A DNA stretch of 64,000 nt from Pseudobdellovibrio sp031428275 (lineage in GTDB: Bacteria > Bdellovibrionota > Bdellovibrionia > Bdellovibrionales > Bdellovibrionaceae), in contig JANPPC010000010.1 of NCBI GenBank assembly GCA_031428275.1, forward strand, positions 127,092 to 191,091, in the 5' to 3' direction. A program made the position numbers and the translations under genes. Below are positions 52,798-59,700 of this stretch, piece by piece. Every line of letters begins with the position of its first letter. The stretch's first letter is position 1. A model generated the notes under the pieces. It made no database searches and had not been told where the DNA came from. It saw only the letters and a program-made list of their open reading frames with translations.

Positions 52798-53706
52798 ATG
52801 TTGATCAAATTGTTACAGGTTGTTTTGGTTTTAGTTTCTACAAAGGTGTTTGCGGTTGATCTTCGCGCAAATTACCAAGGTTTTGTTGATATCGGATCAA
52901 AAGAACTTTACGTCGACTACCTAGCGCCTGTTAAGGGAAAGCCAACAGTCATTTTGTTGAACGGTTTAACAAACGAAGTCGCTGCTTGGGATAAAATGAC
53001 CGAGCTTCTTAAAGTTAAGGGTTTTGGAGTTCTTCGCTACGATATGGACGGCATGGGACGCACTTTAGCAAAGTACGGCGTTCGCCAAGAACCCTACGCA
53101 TATTCAGATCAAGTGATCGATCTCAATAATTTATTACAAGTTTTAGCGATTAGAGCCCCTTACAATTTAGTTGGCCTTTCGTACGGTGGTGGAATCGCGG
53201 CTGCTTATACGGCGAAGTACCCGAAAAAAGTAACCAAAGCTATTTTAATGGCGCCTTACACGGAAGCTTTGCAGCAGCAAGATCAGTGGATCAAAAGCCA
53301 AATATGGGTGACCCGAATTCAATTTCCATACAACCCGTACTCGGATGAGCAGCTGTATGATTATTTCTTACGGCAAATTTGTTATGCAACATACCCAACA
53401 GCTGAGCCAAGTGTGCTTTCTAGCCCTTACAAGTTAGAGGCCGTTTTTCGTATGACTCAAGGTATTCGTAAGTACCGTGTTGTTGAAGACGCTGAATTGT
53501 TTCCTAAAAAATCAATCTACTTAGTGATTGCAGAAAATGATCAGTATATTCCACGGCAAATACTTGAAACTTTCTGGACGGCAATACCAGCCGCAGCTAG
53601 AGCAGAAAAGTTCATCATCAAAAATTCTGAGCACAAAATGTCTGAAGCAAAACCGCAAGAGTCTGCAGACTTAATCGAGCGTATCGTTCTTCAAGCAAAA
53701 AAGTAA
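52798..53706 (+). CDS. Secreted alpha/beta hydrolase
   Basis: A 302-residue protein with a Sec signal (about residues 1-20, TKVFA-V) and an alpha/beta-hydrolase fold: oxyanion region LLNGLTNEVAAW, nucleophile Ser in LVGLSYGGGIAA (about residue 125), acid in IAENDQYIP and a C-terminal His in NSEHKM. Secreted esterase or lipase; substrate unknown. GAGGGG upstream. Part of a run of two hydrolase genes after the reductase. Confidence 0.85.
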   Translation: MLIKLLQVVLVLVSTKVFAVDLRANYQGFVDIGSKELYVDYLAPVKGKPTVILLNGLTNEVAAWDKMTELLKVKGFGVLRYDMDGMGRTLAKYGVRQEPYAYSDQVIDLNNLLQVLAIRAPYNLVGLSYGGGIAAAYTAKYPKKVTKAILMAPYTEALQQQDQWIKSQIWVTRIQFPYNPYSDEQLYDYFLRQICYATYPTAEPSVLSSPYKLEAVFRMTQGIRKYRVVEDAELFPKKSIYLVIAENDQYIPRQILETFWTAIPAAARAEKFIIKNSEHKMSEAKPQESADLIERIVLQAKK

Positions 53707-53719
53707 TTTGAGGTAATGC

Positions 53720-54526
53720 ATGGCTACTTTTAAAACAGCACAGAATATTAATATTAACTATGATGTTTTTCAGGGCCTTGTACCTGTCACTACTTTTTTT
53801 ATTCATGGAAATTTAGCTTCGAACCGTTGGTGGATGCCAGCTGTCGAGATTTTGAAAACGCAAGCTGTGGGTAAATCACTGCAGGGTAGTGTGATCTGTG
53901 CAGAATTTCGTGGATGCGGCGGCAGTTCTGTTCCGCAGTCGGAAGACGAAGTGACGATGAAAAGCTTTGTCGATGATTTTGTTCAACTTATTCGTTCGTT
54001 AAAATTAGGACCCATCAATTTAGTAGGTCACTCGACGGGTGGTTTAATCGCTGCAATGATGCTGGCGCAAGCCCCCGAGCTGTTTAACAAGGCCTTCTTG
54101 TTAGACCCGGTCGGCGCCGAAGGCGTTAAGTTTGACTTCGCAATGATTCAGGCATTTGAAGCTATGAAGGCTGATAAAAATTTAACCGCAGTCGTTATTG
54201 GTTCAACGATTTTAAATAACAACGCTGAATCACCTTTCTTTAAAGACATTATTGTTGAAGATGCGTTCAAGGGCGTGAAAGCGGTTGGGCACTTAGTATT
54301 GAAAGCTTTAGACGGCCTAGATGTGCGCGAGTCTTTAAAAAATTCGAATCATCAAGTAATGGTTGTGCACGGTGAACATGATGTTCTTTTACCGAAAACT
54401 GAATCAGAAAAATTAGCTAAGCTTTTTAAAAACGGAAAATTTGAAACTTTAGAAGGCTGTGGTCACTGCGCGAACGTAGAAAACCCAGCCCTGTTCGTGA
54501 AAAAAATGAGTCAGTTTCTTTTTTAG
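53720..54526 (+). CDS. Cytoplasmic alpha/beta hydrolase
   Basis: A 268-residue hydrolase without signal peptide: oxyanion FFIHGNLASNRWW, nucleophile Ser in LVGHSTGGLIAAM (about residue 106), acid in VVHGEHDVLL and His in EGCGHCANVENP. It follows the secreted homologue by 13 bp, so the two are co-transcribed but act in different compartments. Thioesterase, esterase or epoxide-hydrolase-like roles are all possible. Confidence 0.88.
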   Translation: MATFKTAQNININYDVFQGLVPVTTFFIHGNLASNRWWMPAVEILKTQAVGKSLQGSVICAEFRGCGGSSVPQSEDEVTMKSFVDDFVQLIRSLKLGPINLVGHSTGGLIAAMMLAQAPELFNKAFLLDPVGAEGVKFDFAMIQAFEAMKADKNLTAVVIGSTILNNNAESPFFKDIIVEDAFKGVKAVGHLVLKALDGLDVRESLKNSNHQVMVVHGEHDVLLPKTESEKLAKLFKNGKFETLEGCGHCANVENPALFVKKMSQFLF

Positions 54527-54546
54527 AGGCTGACCCAGTCTAAAAA

Positions 54547-54942
54547 TTAATTATCGCCAGTTATTTTTAAATAATTAGATACGCAACCGCCGATACCGCC
54601 GTTTGCTCCACCGAAAACGTCCGATTTATCTTCGACTTCGTATGGGTAAATGCCGTCGCTCATTCCGTTTGAACCATTAAACGATAAATTTAACTTCTGT
54701 AAAACTTTTCCGTTTTTTGCTACAAGCTCGAATTTTCCGGCGCCTTTAATCTGGAAAGAGACATTTTTCAAAACTGTTTTTGTATTGTCTTCGCCCGTCA
54801 TAAAAGAAGTGTCGTAGGTTAAAGTTTGCTGAGTCATACTGTAAGTAGAATCTAAAAATGGTTCTGTGAAAGTACACTTGATGATATCCGCATGCGCGGA
54901 AACGTTAGTAAAAAGTGCGGCCGTTAAAATTAATTTTTTCAT
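54547..54942 (-). CDS. Small secreted protein of unknown function
   Basis: A 131-residue protein with a Sec signal (about residues 1-18, AHA-D) and a beta-rich mature part with two Cys residues (IIKCTF near the N-terminus and GGCVSN near the C-terminus) that could form one disulfide, plus a glycine-rich GGANGGIGG run. AAGGAA precedes the ATG. Convergent with the hydrolase gene. Not recognised. Confidence 0.72.
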   Translation of the reverse strand: MKKLILTAALFTNVSAHADIIKCTFTEPFLDSTYSMTQQTLTYDTSFMTGEDNTKTVLKNVSFQIKGAGKFELVAKNGKVLQKLNLSFNGSNGMSDGIYPYEVEDKSDVFGGANGGIGGCVSNYLKITGDN

Positions 54943-55084
54943 TGCGAATTCCTTTTTTGTTAATTCGTTCGTCTAGGTTATACCGCAGCCGCAGGTGAAT
55001 TGAAATAGTCAGAAGTTTGTTCAGGAGTCTTATACCTGACTGTCAAAAGCGTTTACAGTACTAAGGCCCTAACGCGCTAGACCC

Positions 55085-55106
55085 GCTTTGCGAAAGTTCG
55101 CAAAGC
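55085..55106. promoter_or_regulatory. Long inverted repeat upstream of motA
   Basis: Perfect 10-bp arms GCTTTGCGAA / TTCGCAAAGC with a 2-bp centre: a 22-bp palindrome about 40 bp before the possible motA -35. The spacing suits a protein dimer rather than an RNA hairpin. Confidence 0.5.
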
Positions 55107-55144
55107 CGGCGCAGGACTTACCGCTAGATTAGCTTTCGTCTCGT

Positions 55145-55171
55145 TAACCTTGTTCGTCTCTAAGCCGATCA
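55145..55171 (+). promoter_or_regulatory. Possible sigma-28 promoter of motA
   Basis: TTAACCTT followed by GCCGATCA at 55164-55171. The -10 is good; the -35 and spacing are poor. Start near 55178. Confidence 0.35.
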
Positions 55172-55210
55172 GCCATTGAGTTAATTTGATAGTTGATAGA
55201 AGAGGTTAAC

Positions 55211-56080
55211 ATGGGATTTGTAGGTATAATTATCGTTTTCGTCATGGTGTTCGGTGCCTTTCTTTTACAAGGCGGACATCTTTCGATCATTCTAAAAGCT
55301 GCGCCACTAGAGATGATGATCATTGCCGGAGCGGCACTGGGTGGTTACATCATTGGTAACCCAATGAAAGTTATCAAGGCGGGCTTCAAGCTAAGCATTA
55401 AAGCGATGACGGCTAAGGGCCCATCTAAAAAAGATTACCTCGATCTTTTGCAAATGATGTTTCAGCTGTTTCAAACATTTCGTAAAGAAGGCCCGCAAGG
55501 CGTCGAGAAACACATCGAGAACCCTGACCAATCAGATATTTTTAAAGCTTACCCTTCAGTCATGAAGAACCATCACGCCGTGCACTTTATTTGTGACACG
55601 ATGAAGATGACTTTATCGACGGATTTATCTCCGTATGATGTTGATGATTTAATGGATAACGATATTAAAGCCATTCATGCCGAAGAACACTTGGCTCAGC
55701 ATGCGGTGCAAGCCGTAGCCGATGGCTTTCCGGGTTTAGGTATCGTTGCCGCCGTTCTGGGTATCGTGAAAACGATGGCCCATTTAACAGAAGGCGTAGA
55801 GAAAATTGGAGCCCTGGTGGGTGGAGCTCTTGTTGGAACGATGTTAGGGGTTTTCGGTGCTTACGGTTTGATTGGTCCGACAGCAACTAAGATGGCTGCC
55901 GATATCGAAGCTGAAGGTCGATACTTAGGTTGTATCAAAGCGGCAATGGTTGCGCTTCAACGTGGAGCGCCTCCGTTAGTATGTGTTGAGTACGCTCGTC
56001 GTATCATTATGCCGGAAGAAAGACCGACATTTGATGAATTAGATAAGTCGACTAAAGACATTAAAAAGGCAGCGGCTTAA
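55211..56080 (+). CDS. motA: Flagellar motor stator protein MotA
   Basis: A 289-residue stator subunit with four transmembrane helices. Conserved features: FRKEGPQGVEKHIENP in the large cytoplasmic loop (Arg and Glu that contact FliG), FPGLGIVAAVLGIVKTM (the conserved Pro before helix 3), and GALVGTMLGVFGAYGLIGP. The ATG at 55211 follows AGAAGAGG; the TTG at 55193 is rejected. Together with motB 24 bp downstream it forms a complete ion-driven stator. Confidence 0.95.
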   Translation: MGFVGIIIVFVMVFGAFLLQGGHLSIILKAAPLEMMIIAGAALGGYIIGNPMKVIKAGFKLSIKAMTAKGPSKKDYLDLLQMMFQLFQTFRKEGPQGVEKHIENPDQSDIFKAYPSVMKNHHAVHFICDTMKMTLSTDLSPYDVDDLMDNDIKAIHAEEHLAQHAVQAVADGFPGLGIVAAVLGIVKTMAHLTEGVEKIGALVGGALVGTMLGVFGAYGLIGPTATKMAADIEAEGRYLGCIKAAMVALQRGAPPLVCVEYARRIIMPEERPTFDELDKSTKDIKKAAA

Positions 56081-56104
56081 TAAGTCGAAACATAGAGGTT
56101 TATT

Positions 56105-57118
56105 GTGGCTCAGAAGAAACAGACTATCGTAATTAAAAAGATCATCGTTCAAGGCGGTGGTCATCACGGTGGGTCATGGAAAGTGGCGTTGGCCGATTTC
56201 ATGACAGCAATGATGGCGTTTTTTCTAGTGATGTGGTTGATCGGTCAGAACGACGAGACAAAGAAAGCCGTATCTGATTACTTTTCGACTCCTTCGATGA
56301 TTGAGTATAATTTTCAGAATTTTGGAGCTGAATTAACGCTAGAAAAACTATTTTTAGATTTAATCAACGAACCGCTAAAAGCTTTTCAAAGTTTTTTAGA
56401 GCCAGCCGACAAAACACCGAATATTTTAGATATGGGATCCGCAAAAGTGGTCGCCGCTTTCATGGCAGATAAGATGACTGATAATGCGAAGAATGTGAAT
56501 ATATCGCAAGACGGATTTGATTTTGATATCCCGGATACTTATTTATTCGAAAAAGGAACGGCTATACCTAACAAAAAGTTTATTGAGGTTATGACACGTT
56601 TGAGTCAGATTACTTCTGGACTGCAAGAATCTGAAGTGAAATTAACTTCGGCTTTATTTATTCAGGCTGTTCCAGCAAAAACAGAAGAGTCGGCGAAAAA
56701 AATTGCGCAAGACCGATTAGACTTGGTTCGAAATAAAATTAAAGCGGCTTTTGAGCACACGAACAACACTATTATTGGTCTTACTTCGGTGAAAGATAAA
56801 AAAGGCGAAGTCGATCAAGAGAAAATAATTGGTTTCTTGCGCGTGAGCATTCACCAAAAACAAGACGAAAACAAAAAAGACCGTCGCCGTTTACAAACCG
56901 TATTCGGGGATAAAGATTCTTCACGTAGTGTGTACGATAATTTTGCCAATCAGGTGAATAATCGTAAGGGTAAGGCTGAAGGCAGCGGTGTTGGTGAAGA
57001 CCCGAACTTGGTTAACCCGGTTGACTTAGAAGTTCGCGGAGTTCAGCAAGAAGCTGATCCGACAAGCGAAGGAAGCGACCCAAGTGGCCCTGTCGAAAGT
57101 AAAACAATTCGAAATTAA
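56105..57118 (+). CDS. motB: Flagellar motor stator protein MotB with divergent peptidoglycan-binding domain
   Basis: A 337-residue protein: basic N-terminus, one transmembrane helix with the ion-carrying Asp in WKVALADFMTAMMAFFLVMW, then a periplasmic OmpA-like domain (about residues 130-275). In that domain the usual NxxLSxxRAxxV motif is replaced by AKKIAQDRLDLVRNKI and the GHTD-like strand by SALFIQAVPA, so peptidoglycan binding may differ. A disordered acidic tail follows. GTG start with TAGAGG upstream. The end overlaps the convergent gene by four bases. Confidence 0.92.
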   Translation: MAQKKQTIVIKKIIVQGGGHHGGSWKVALADFMTAMMAFFLVMWLIGQNDETKKAVSDYFSTPSMIEYNFQNFGAELTLEKLFLDLINEPLKAFQSFLEPADKTPNILDMGSAKVVAAFMADKMTDNAKNVNISQDGFDFDIPDTYLFEKGTAIPNKKFIEVMTRLSQITSGLQESEVKLTSALFIQAVPAKTEESAKKIAQDRLDLVRNKIKAAFEHTNNTIIGLTSVKDKKGEVDQEKIIGFLRVSIHQKQDENKKDRRRLQTVFGDKDSSRSVYDNFANQVNNRKGKAEGSGVGEDPNLVNPVDLEVRGVQQEADPTSEGSDPSGPVESKTIRN

Positions 57119-57825
57119 TAATTAAGGCCTAATGCTAAATAGGCCGCAAGCTCTCCGCGGCTACCGAACTGATTGCTACTAAGGCCCGTGCCGCCGACTT
57201 CAAAAGTTGCATTCGATGTAAGTTGATAATTAACGTAAATTTTTGCGTCAAGGTAGTCATCTATCCATGTCGTCTTTTGCCAGACATAACCTAGTTTCGC
57301 GCCAGCTTTGAAATCTTTTTTAAATGCGAACGCTTTGCCAAAATTTACATATTGCGCAGCGGTCTGAGTTCCTTCGTAGTTACCTTGCCATTCGATTTGC
57401 AAGGTTGTTAGTTCGTAGTCAAAAAATACACCAGTGCGCTGGCCATTGCGAATATCTGATTTGTAGAAGCGATCATCGTTTATGTAGACGCGCGCAAAGG
57501 CTTTATCATTAAATGTAATTCTGATCTCGGCTAGAATTCTAAACCAAAAATTATCGTCGCTGGCGCTGACGTTAGAGATATTTGATCCCCAAAAGCCCAG
57601 ACGAAATTGCGAACCTAGATTAAATAGAAAAGATGCATTTAGCGCTGGATTGCGATCGCTTAATGCAAGCCCGCGGTCAATAAATTGTGAAAGTAAAACG
57701 GCGTCGCCCGAAACACGGTAAGTCGGAAGTGTACCGACATTTTTGTCGGTACTGCTTTGTGCACAAAGATTTACCGAAAACAAAAAAACTAAGATATTTA
57801 AAAACGAGCGAATCCCATACTTCAT
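57115..57825 (-). CDS. Outer-membrane beta-barrel protein, TIGR02001-like
   Basis: A 236-residue protein with a Sec signal (about residues 1-22, LCA-Q) and alternating beta pattern throughout, ending in LALGLNY with a terminal aromatic, the outer-membrane insertion signature. The segment VLLSQFIDRGLALSDRNPAL resembles the ISDYRFRGISQSxxxPA region of TIGR02001/Gcw_chp proteins. Function of that family is unknown; a small porin is plausible. Divergent from the exonuclease gene across a GTCTAGC...GCTAGAC palindrome. Confidence 0.75.
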   Translation of the reverse strand: MKYGIRSFLNILVFLFSVNLCAQSSTDKNVGTLPTYRVSGDAVLLSQFIDRGLALSDRNPALNASFLFNLGSQFRLGFWGSNISNVSASDDNFWFRILAEIRITFNDKAFARVYINDDRFYKSDIRNGQRTGVFFDYELTTLQIEWQGNYEGTQTAAQYVNFGKAFAFKKDFKAGAKLGYVWQKTTWIDDYLDAKIYVNYQLTSNATFEVGGTGLSSNQFGSRGELAAYLALGLNY

Positions 57826-57846
57826 ACTTTTATTTTAAATCAAACC

Positions 57847-57872
57847 GTCTAGCTTGCAATCTTAGGCTAGAC
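57847..57872. promoter_or_regulatory. GTCTAGC...GCTAGAC inverted repeat in a divergent promoter region
   Basis: Seven-bp arms at 57847-57853 and 57866-57872 with a 12-bp spacer, in the 77-bp gap between two divergent genes. Another instance of the recurrent CTAG-centred element. Confidence 0.45.
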
Positions 57873-57902
57873 CTTTACTGGTAGTTCACGTAATTTACTT
57901 AG

Positions 57903-58727
57903 ATGGCATATGATCTAGACAAGTCGATTCATCACTATCCCCTTATTGCTTTTGATACCGAAACTAGCGGCCCTTACCCGTTAGAATCTGAGATTGTCGA
58001 GCTAGGAGCAGTCAAGTGGTACAATGGGCAGATCGTAGACCGCTATCAGACGTTGCTGAAGCCTTCAAAACCCATGCGACCAGATAACATAGCTATTCAC
58101 GGAATCACTAATGAAATGGTTGCCGATGCCCCTGAAATGAAAGATGAAATTGCTAAATTTTGTAAGTTTATTGATGGCTCAGTTTTGATGGCTCACCATG
58201 CGCCGTTTGATTTAGGTTTTTTAACCATTGAGATTGAAAAGGCTTCTTTGCCATTCCCGCCAAGCTTACAAGTTTGTACCAGTTTAATTTCACGAGCTTT
58301 ACTGACGACCACAAACCATAAATTGCAAACTTTGGTTAAAGAACTGGGCTTAACGGGCGGAGCTGCACACCGGGCTTACGATGATGCCTACGCCTGCTTA
58401 CAGGTATTCTTTAAAGCCTGTGAAAAATTAGGTGAAGATGTTTCTTTACGCCGCGTACTTGAGATTCAGAAAAAAGAAATTAATTGGAACAAGTATCGGG
58501 TTTGGTCATCACAAGACGAAAAAATAATCACTTTAGCTAAAGCGGCCCTTGAGCAGCGTTTGATTAATGTTGTCTACGAAGGTGGGCAAACTAAGGGTAA
58601 GCCGCGTCCCATTAGGCCGATGGGTTTAGTGCGTAACCCTGATGGCGACTATCTACATGCAGAGTGTGGACTTGATATGCAGAGAAAACGATTCTATCTA
58701 GACAAAATTTTAGATTTCGATCGCTAG
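57903..58727 (+). CDS. DEDDh exonuclease fused to a WYL-like C-terminal domain
   Basis: A 274-residue protein. Residues about 12-175 are a DnaQ-type 3'-5' exonuclease with intact catalytic set: D18 and E20 (FDTETSG), D103 (HHAPFDLGF), H156 and D161 (HRAYDDA). Residues about 205-274 look like a WYL domain: VVYEGGQTKG, RPIRPMGLVRNPDGDYLHAE and RKRFYLDKILDFD. WYL modules sense ligands, often nucleic acid, in regulators. The combination suggests an exonuclease gated by a ligand. It overlaps the convergent LspA-HAMP gene by four bases. Confidence 0.85.
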   Translation: MAYDLDKSIHHYPLIAFDTETSGPYPLESEIVELGAVKWYNGQIVDRYQTLLKPSKPMRPDNIAIHGITNEMVADAPEMKDEIAKFCKFIDGSVLMAHHAPFDLGFLTIEIEKASLPFPPSLQVCTSLISRALLTTTNHKLQTLVKELGLTGGAAHRAYDDAYACLQVFFKACEKLGEDVSLRRVLEIQKKEINWNKYRVWSSQDEKIITLAKAALEQRLINVVYEGGQTKGKPRPIRPMGLVRNPDGDYLHAECGLDMQRKRFYLDKILDFDR

Positions 58728-59671
58728 TCTTTTACATCTTCTTTGTATTCGACAACTTCAACAGTTTTTTCAGAATTAATTTTAATTAGTTTTTCTTTAA
58801 TTTGTTCAGCCAGTTCTTCTAGGTGTCTAAATTCGTCCCCCGCACGAAGCTTAAGAGCGGCTCTTTGTTTAGATAAGCCTTTGCCCTCTAAGGCATCATT
58901 CAAGAATCTTTCGAACGCATAAAGTGGACCCGCTATTCGGTGCGAAATCATTTTGCCTACCGAAAATAATATGATCGAAAAAGTCAGTGTTAAAGCCAAG
59001 AAACTATATAAAAAAGGTTCGGTGAAGCGGCTAATTAATGCATCGTTTTGCCCGGTTATCTCTTGAATCGTAACTTTTAAGTATGTGTATGAAAATACAA
59101 GGCTGATTAAGGTTAAAAATAAGCCCGTCGCAGCGAACAAACTTGAATATTTAATCTGAAAGCTTTTATTAACCCAGAATGCTTTTCGACTATTATTATT
59201 GGGCCAAATTTGTTCGCCATGTTTTAAAACTGAATAACTAATCAAAAAGTACCCAACCCACTGAATGACGTCGGCAACGTTCCAGACGGGTGAGTTCCAG
59301 GTTTTGTATTCAACCGCGATGAAATCAATCACATAACCATAAAAAATTCGATCAAGGACATTACCAAAAATTCCACCGACCAGAATAGATAGTCCGATTC
59401 GTAACGGCATTATGCGAACTGGTATAAGGTACTGAACGAGCGCGTACAGGCTTAGTAGAAATACGCCACTAGTTGAAAGTGTTACAATGCGTAGTACGGC
59501 AGGTAACTCTGCGAAAAGCCCCAGCATTGCTCCGTGATTGTGTATTAAAATTAGTTTTAAAATACCATAGTTTTGCTCACTAATTCCGGAAGCCCAAACT
59601 TTTGTAATTTGGTCGACGATAATAATCAAAAGCAAAGTGCCGACGACAAAAAACCAATCTTTTCTTTTCAT
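58724..59671 (-). CDS. lspA: Lipoprotein signal peptidase fused to a HAMP-type membrane module
   Basis: A 315-residue protein, almost twice the 160-170 of normal LspA. Residues 1-150 are LspA: DQITK (D20), HNHGAMLG (Asn45), GNVLDRIFYGYVIDF with D116, and VWNVADV with D134, so the aspartyl catalytic pair is intact. A second unit follows: a basic linker, two more transmembrane helices (about 175-200 and 218-240), then HRIAGPLYAFERFLNDALEG and LKLRAGDEFRHLEELAEQIK, a HAMP-like linker. No kinase or methyl-accepting output follows. The C-terminal unit might gate or localise signal peptide cleavage. The start codon lies in the -35 region of dacB. Confidence 0.9.
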   Translation of the reverse strand: MKRKDWFFVVGTLLLIIIVDQITKVWASGISEQNYGILKLILIHNHGAMLGLFAELPAVLRIVTLSTSGVFLLSLYALVQYLIPVRIMPLRIGLSILVGGIFGNVLDRIFYGYVIDFIAVEYKTWNSPVWNVADVIQWVGYFLISYSVLKHGEQIWPNNNSRKAFWVNKSFQIKYSSLFAATGLFLTLISLVFSYTYLKVTIQEITGQNDALISRFTEPFLYSFLALTLTFSIILFSVGKMISHRIAGPLYAFERFLNDALEGKGLSKQRAALKLRAGDEFRHLEELAEQIKEKLIKINSEKTVEVVEYKEDVKD

Positions 59672-59693
59672 GTCTGTATTGTGCCGTTATACT
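59665..59693 (+). promoter_or_regulatory. Predicted sigma-70 promoter of dacB, giving a leaderless mRNA
   Basis: TTTTCA (59665-59670), 17-bp spacer, TATACT (59688-59693), then seven bases to the ATG at 59701. No Shine-Dalgarno is visible. Confidence 0.5.
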
Positions 59694-59700
59694 CGATAAA

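Noticed and set aside
55060..55180. c-di-GMP riboswitch before motA, suggested by GCAAAGCC
   Set aside because: Only the short GCAAAGCC string matches; the paired elements and the GGTAG-type second stem are absent. The string is part of the 22-bp palindrome.
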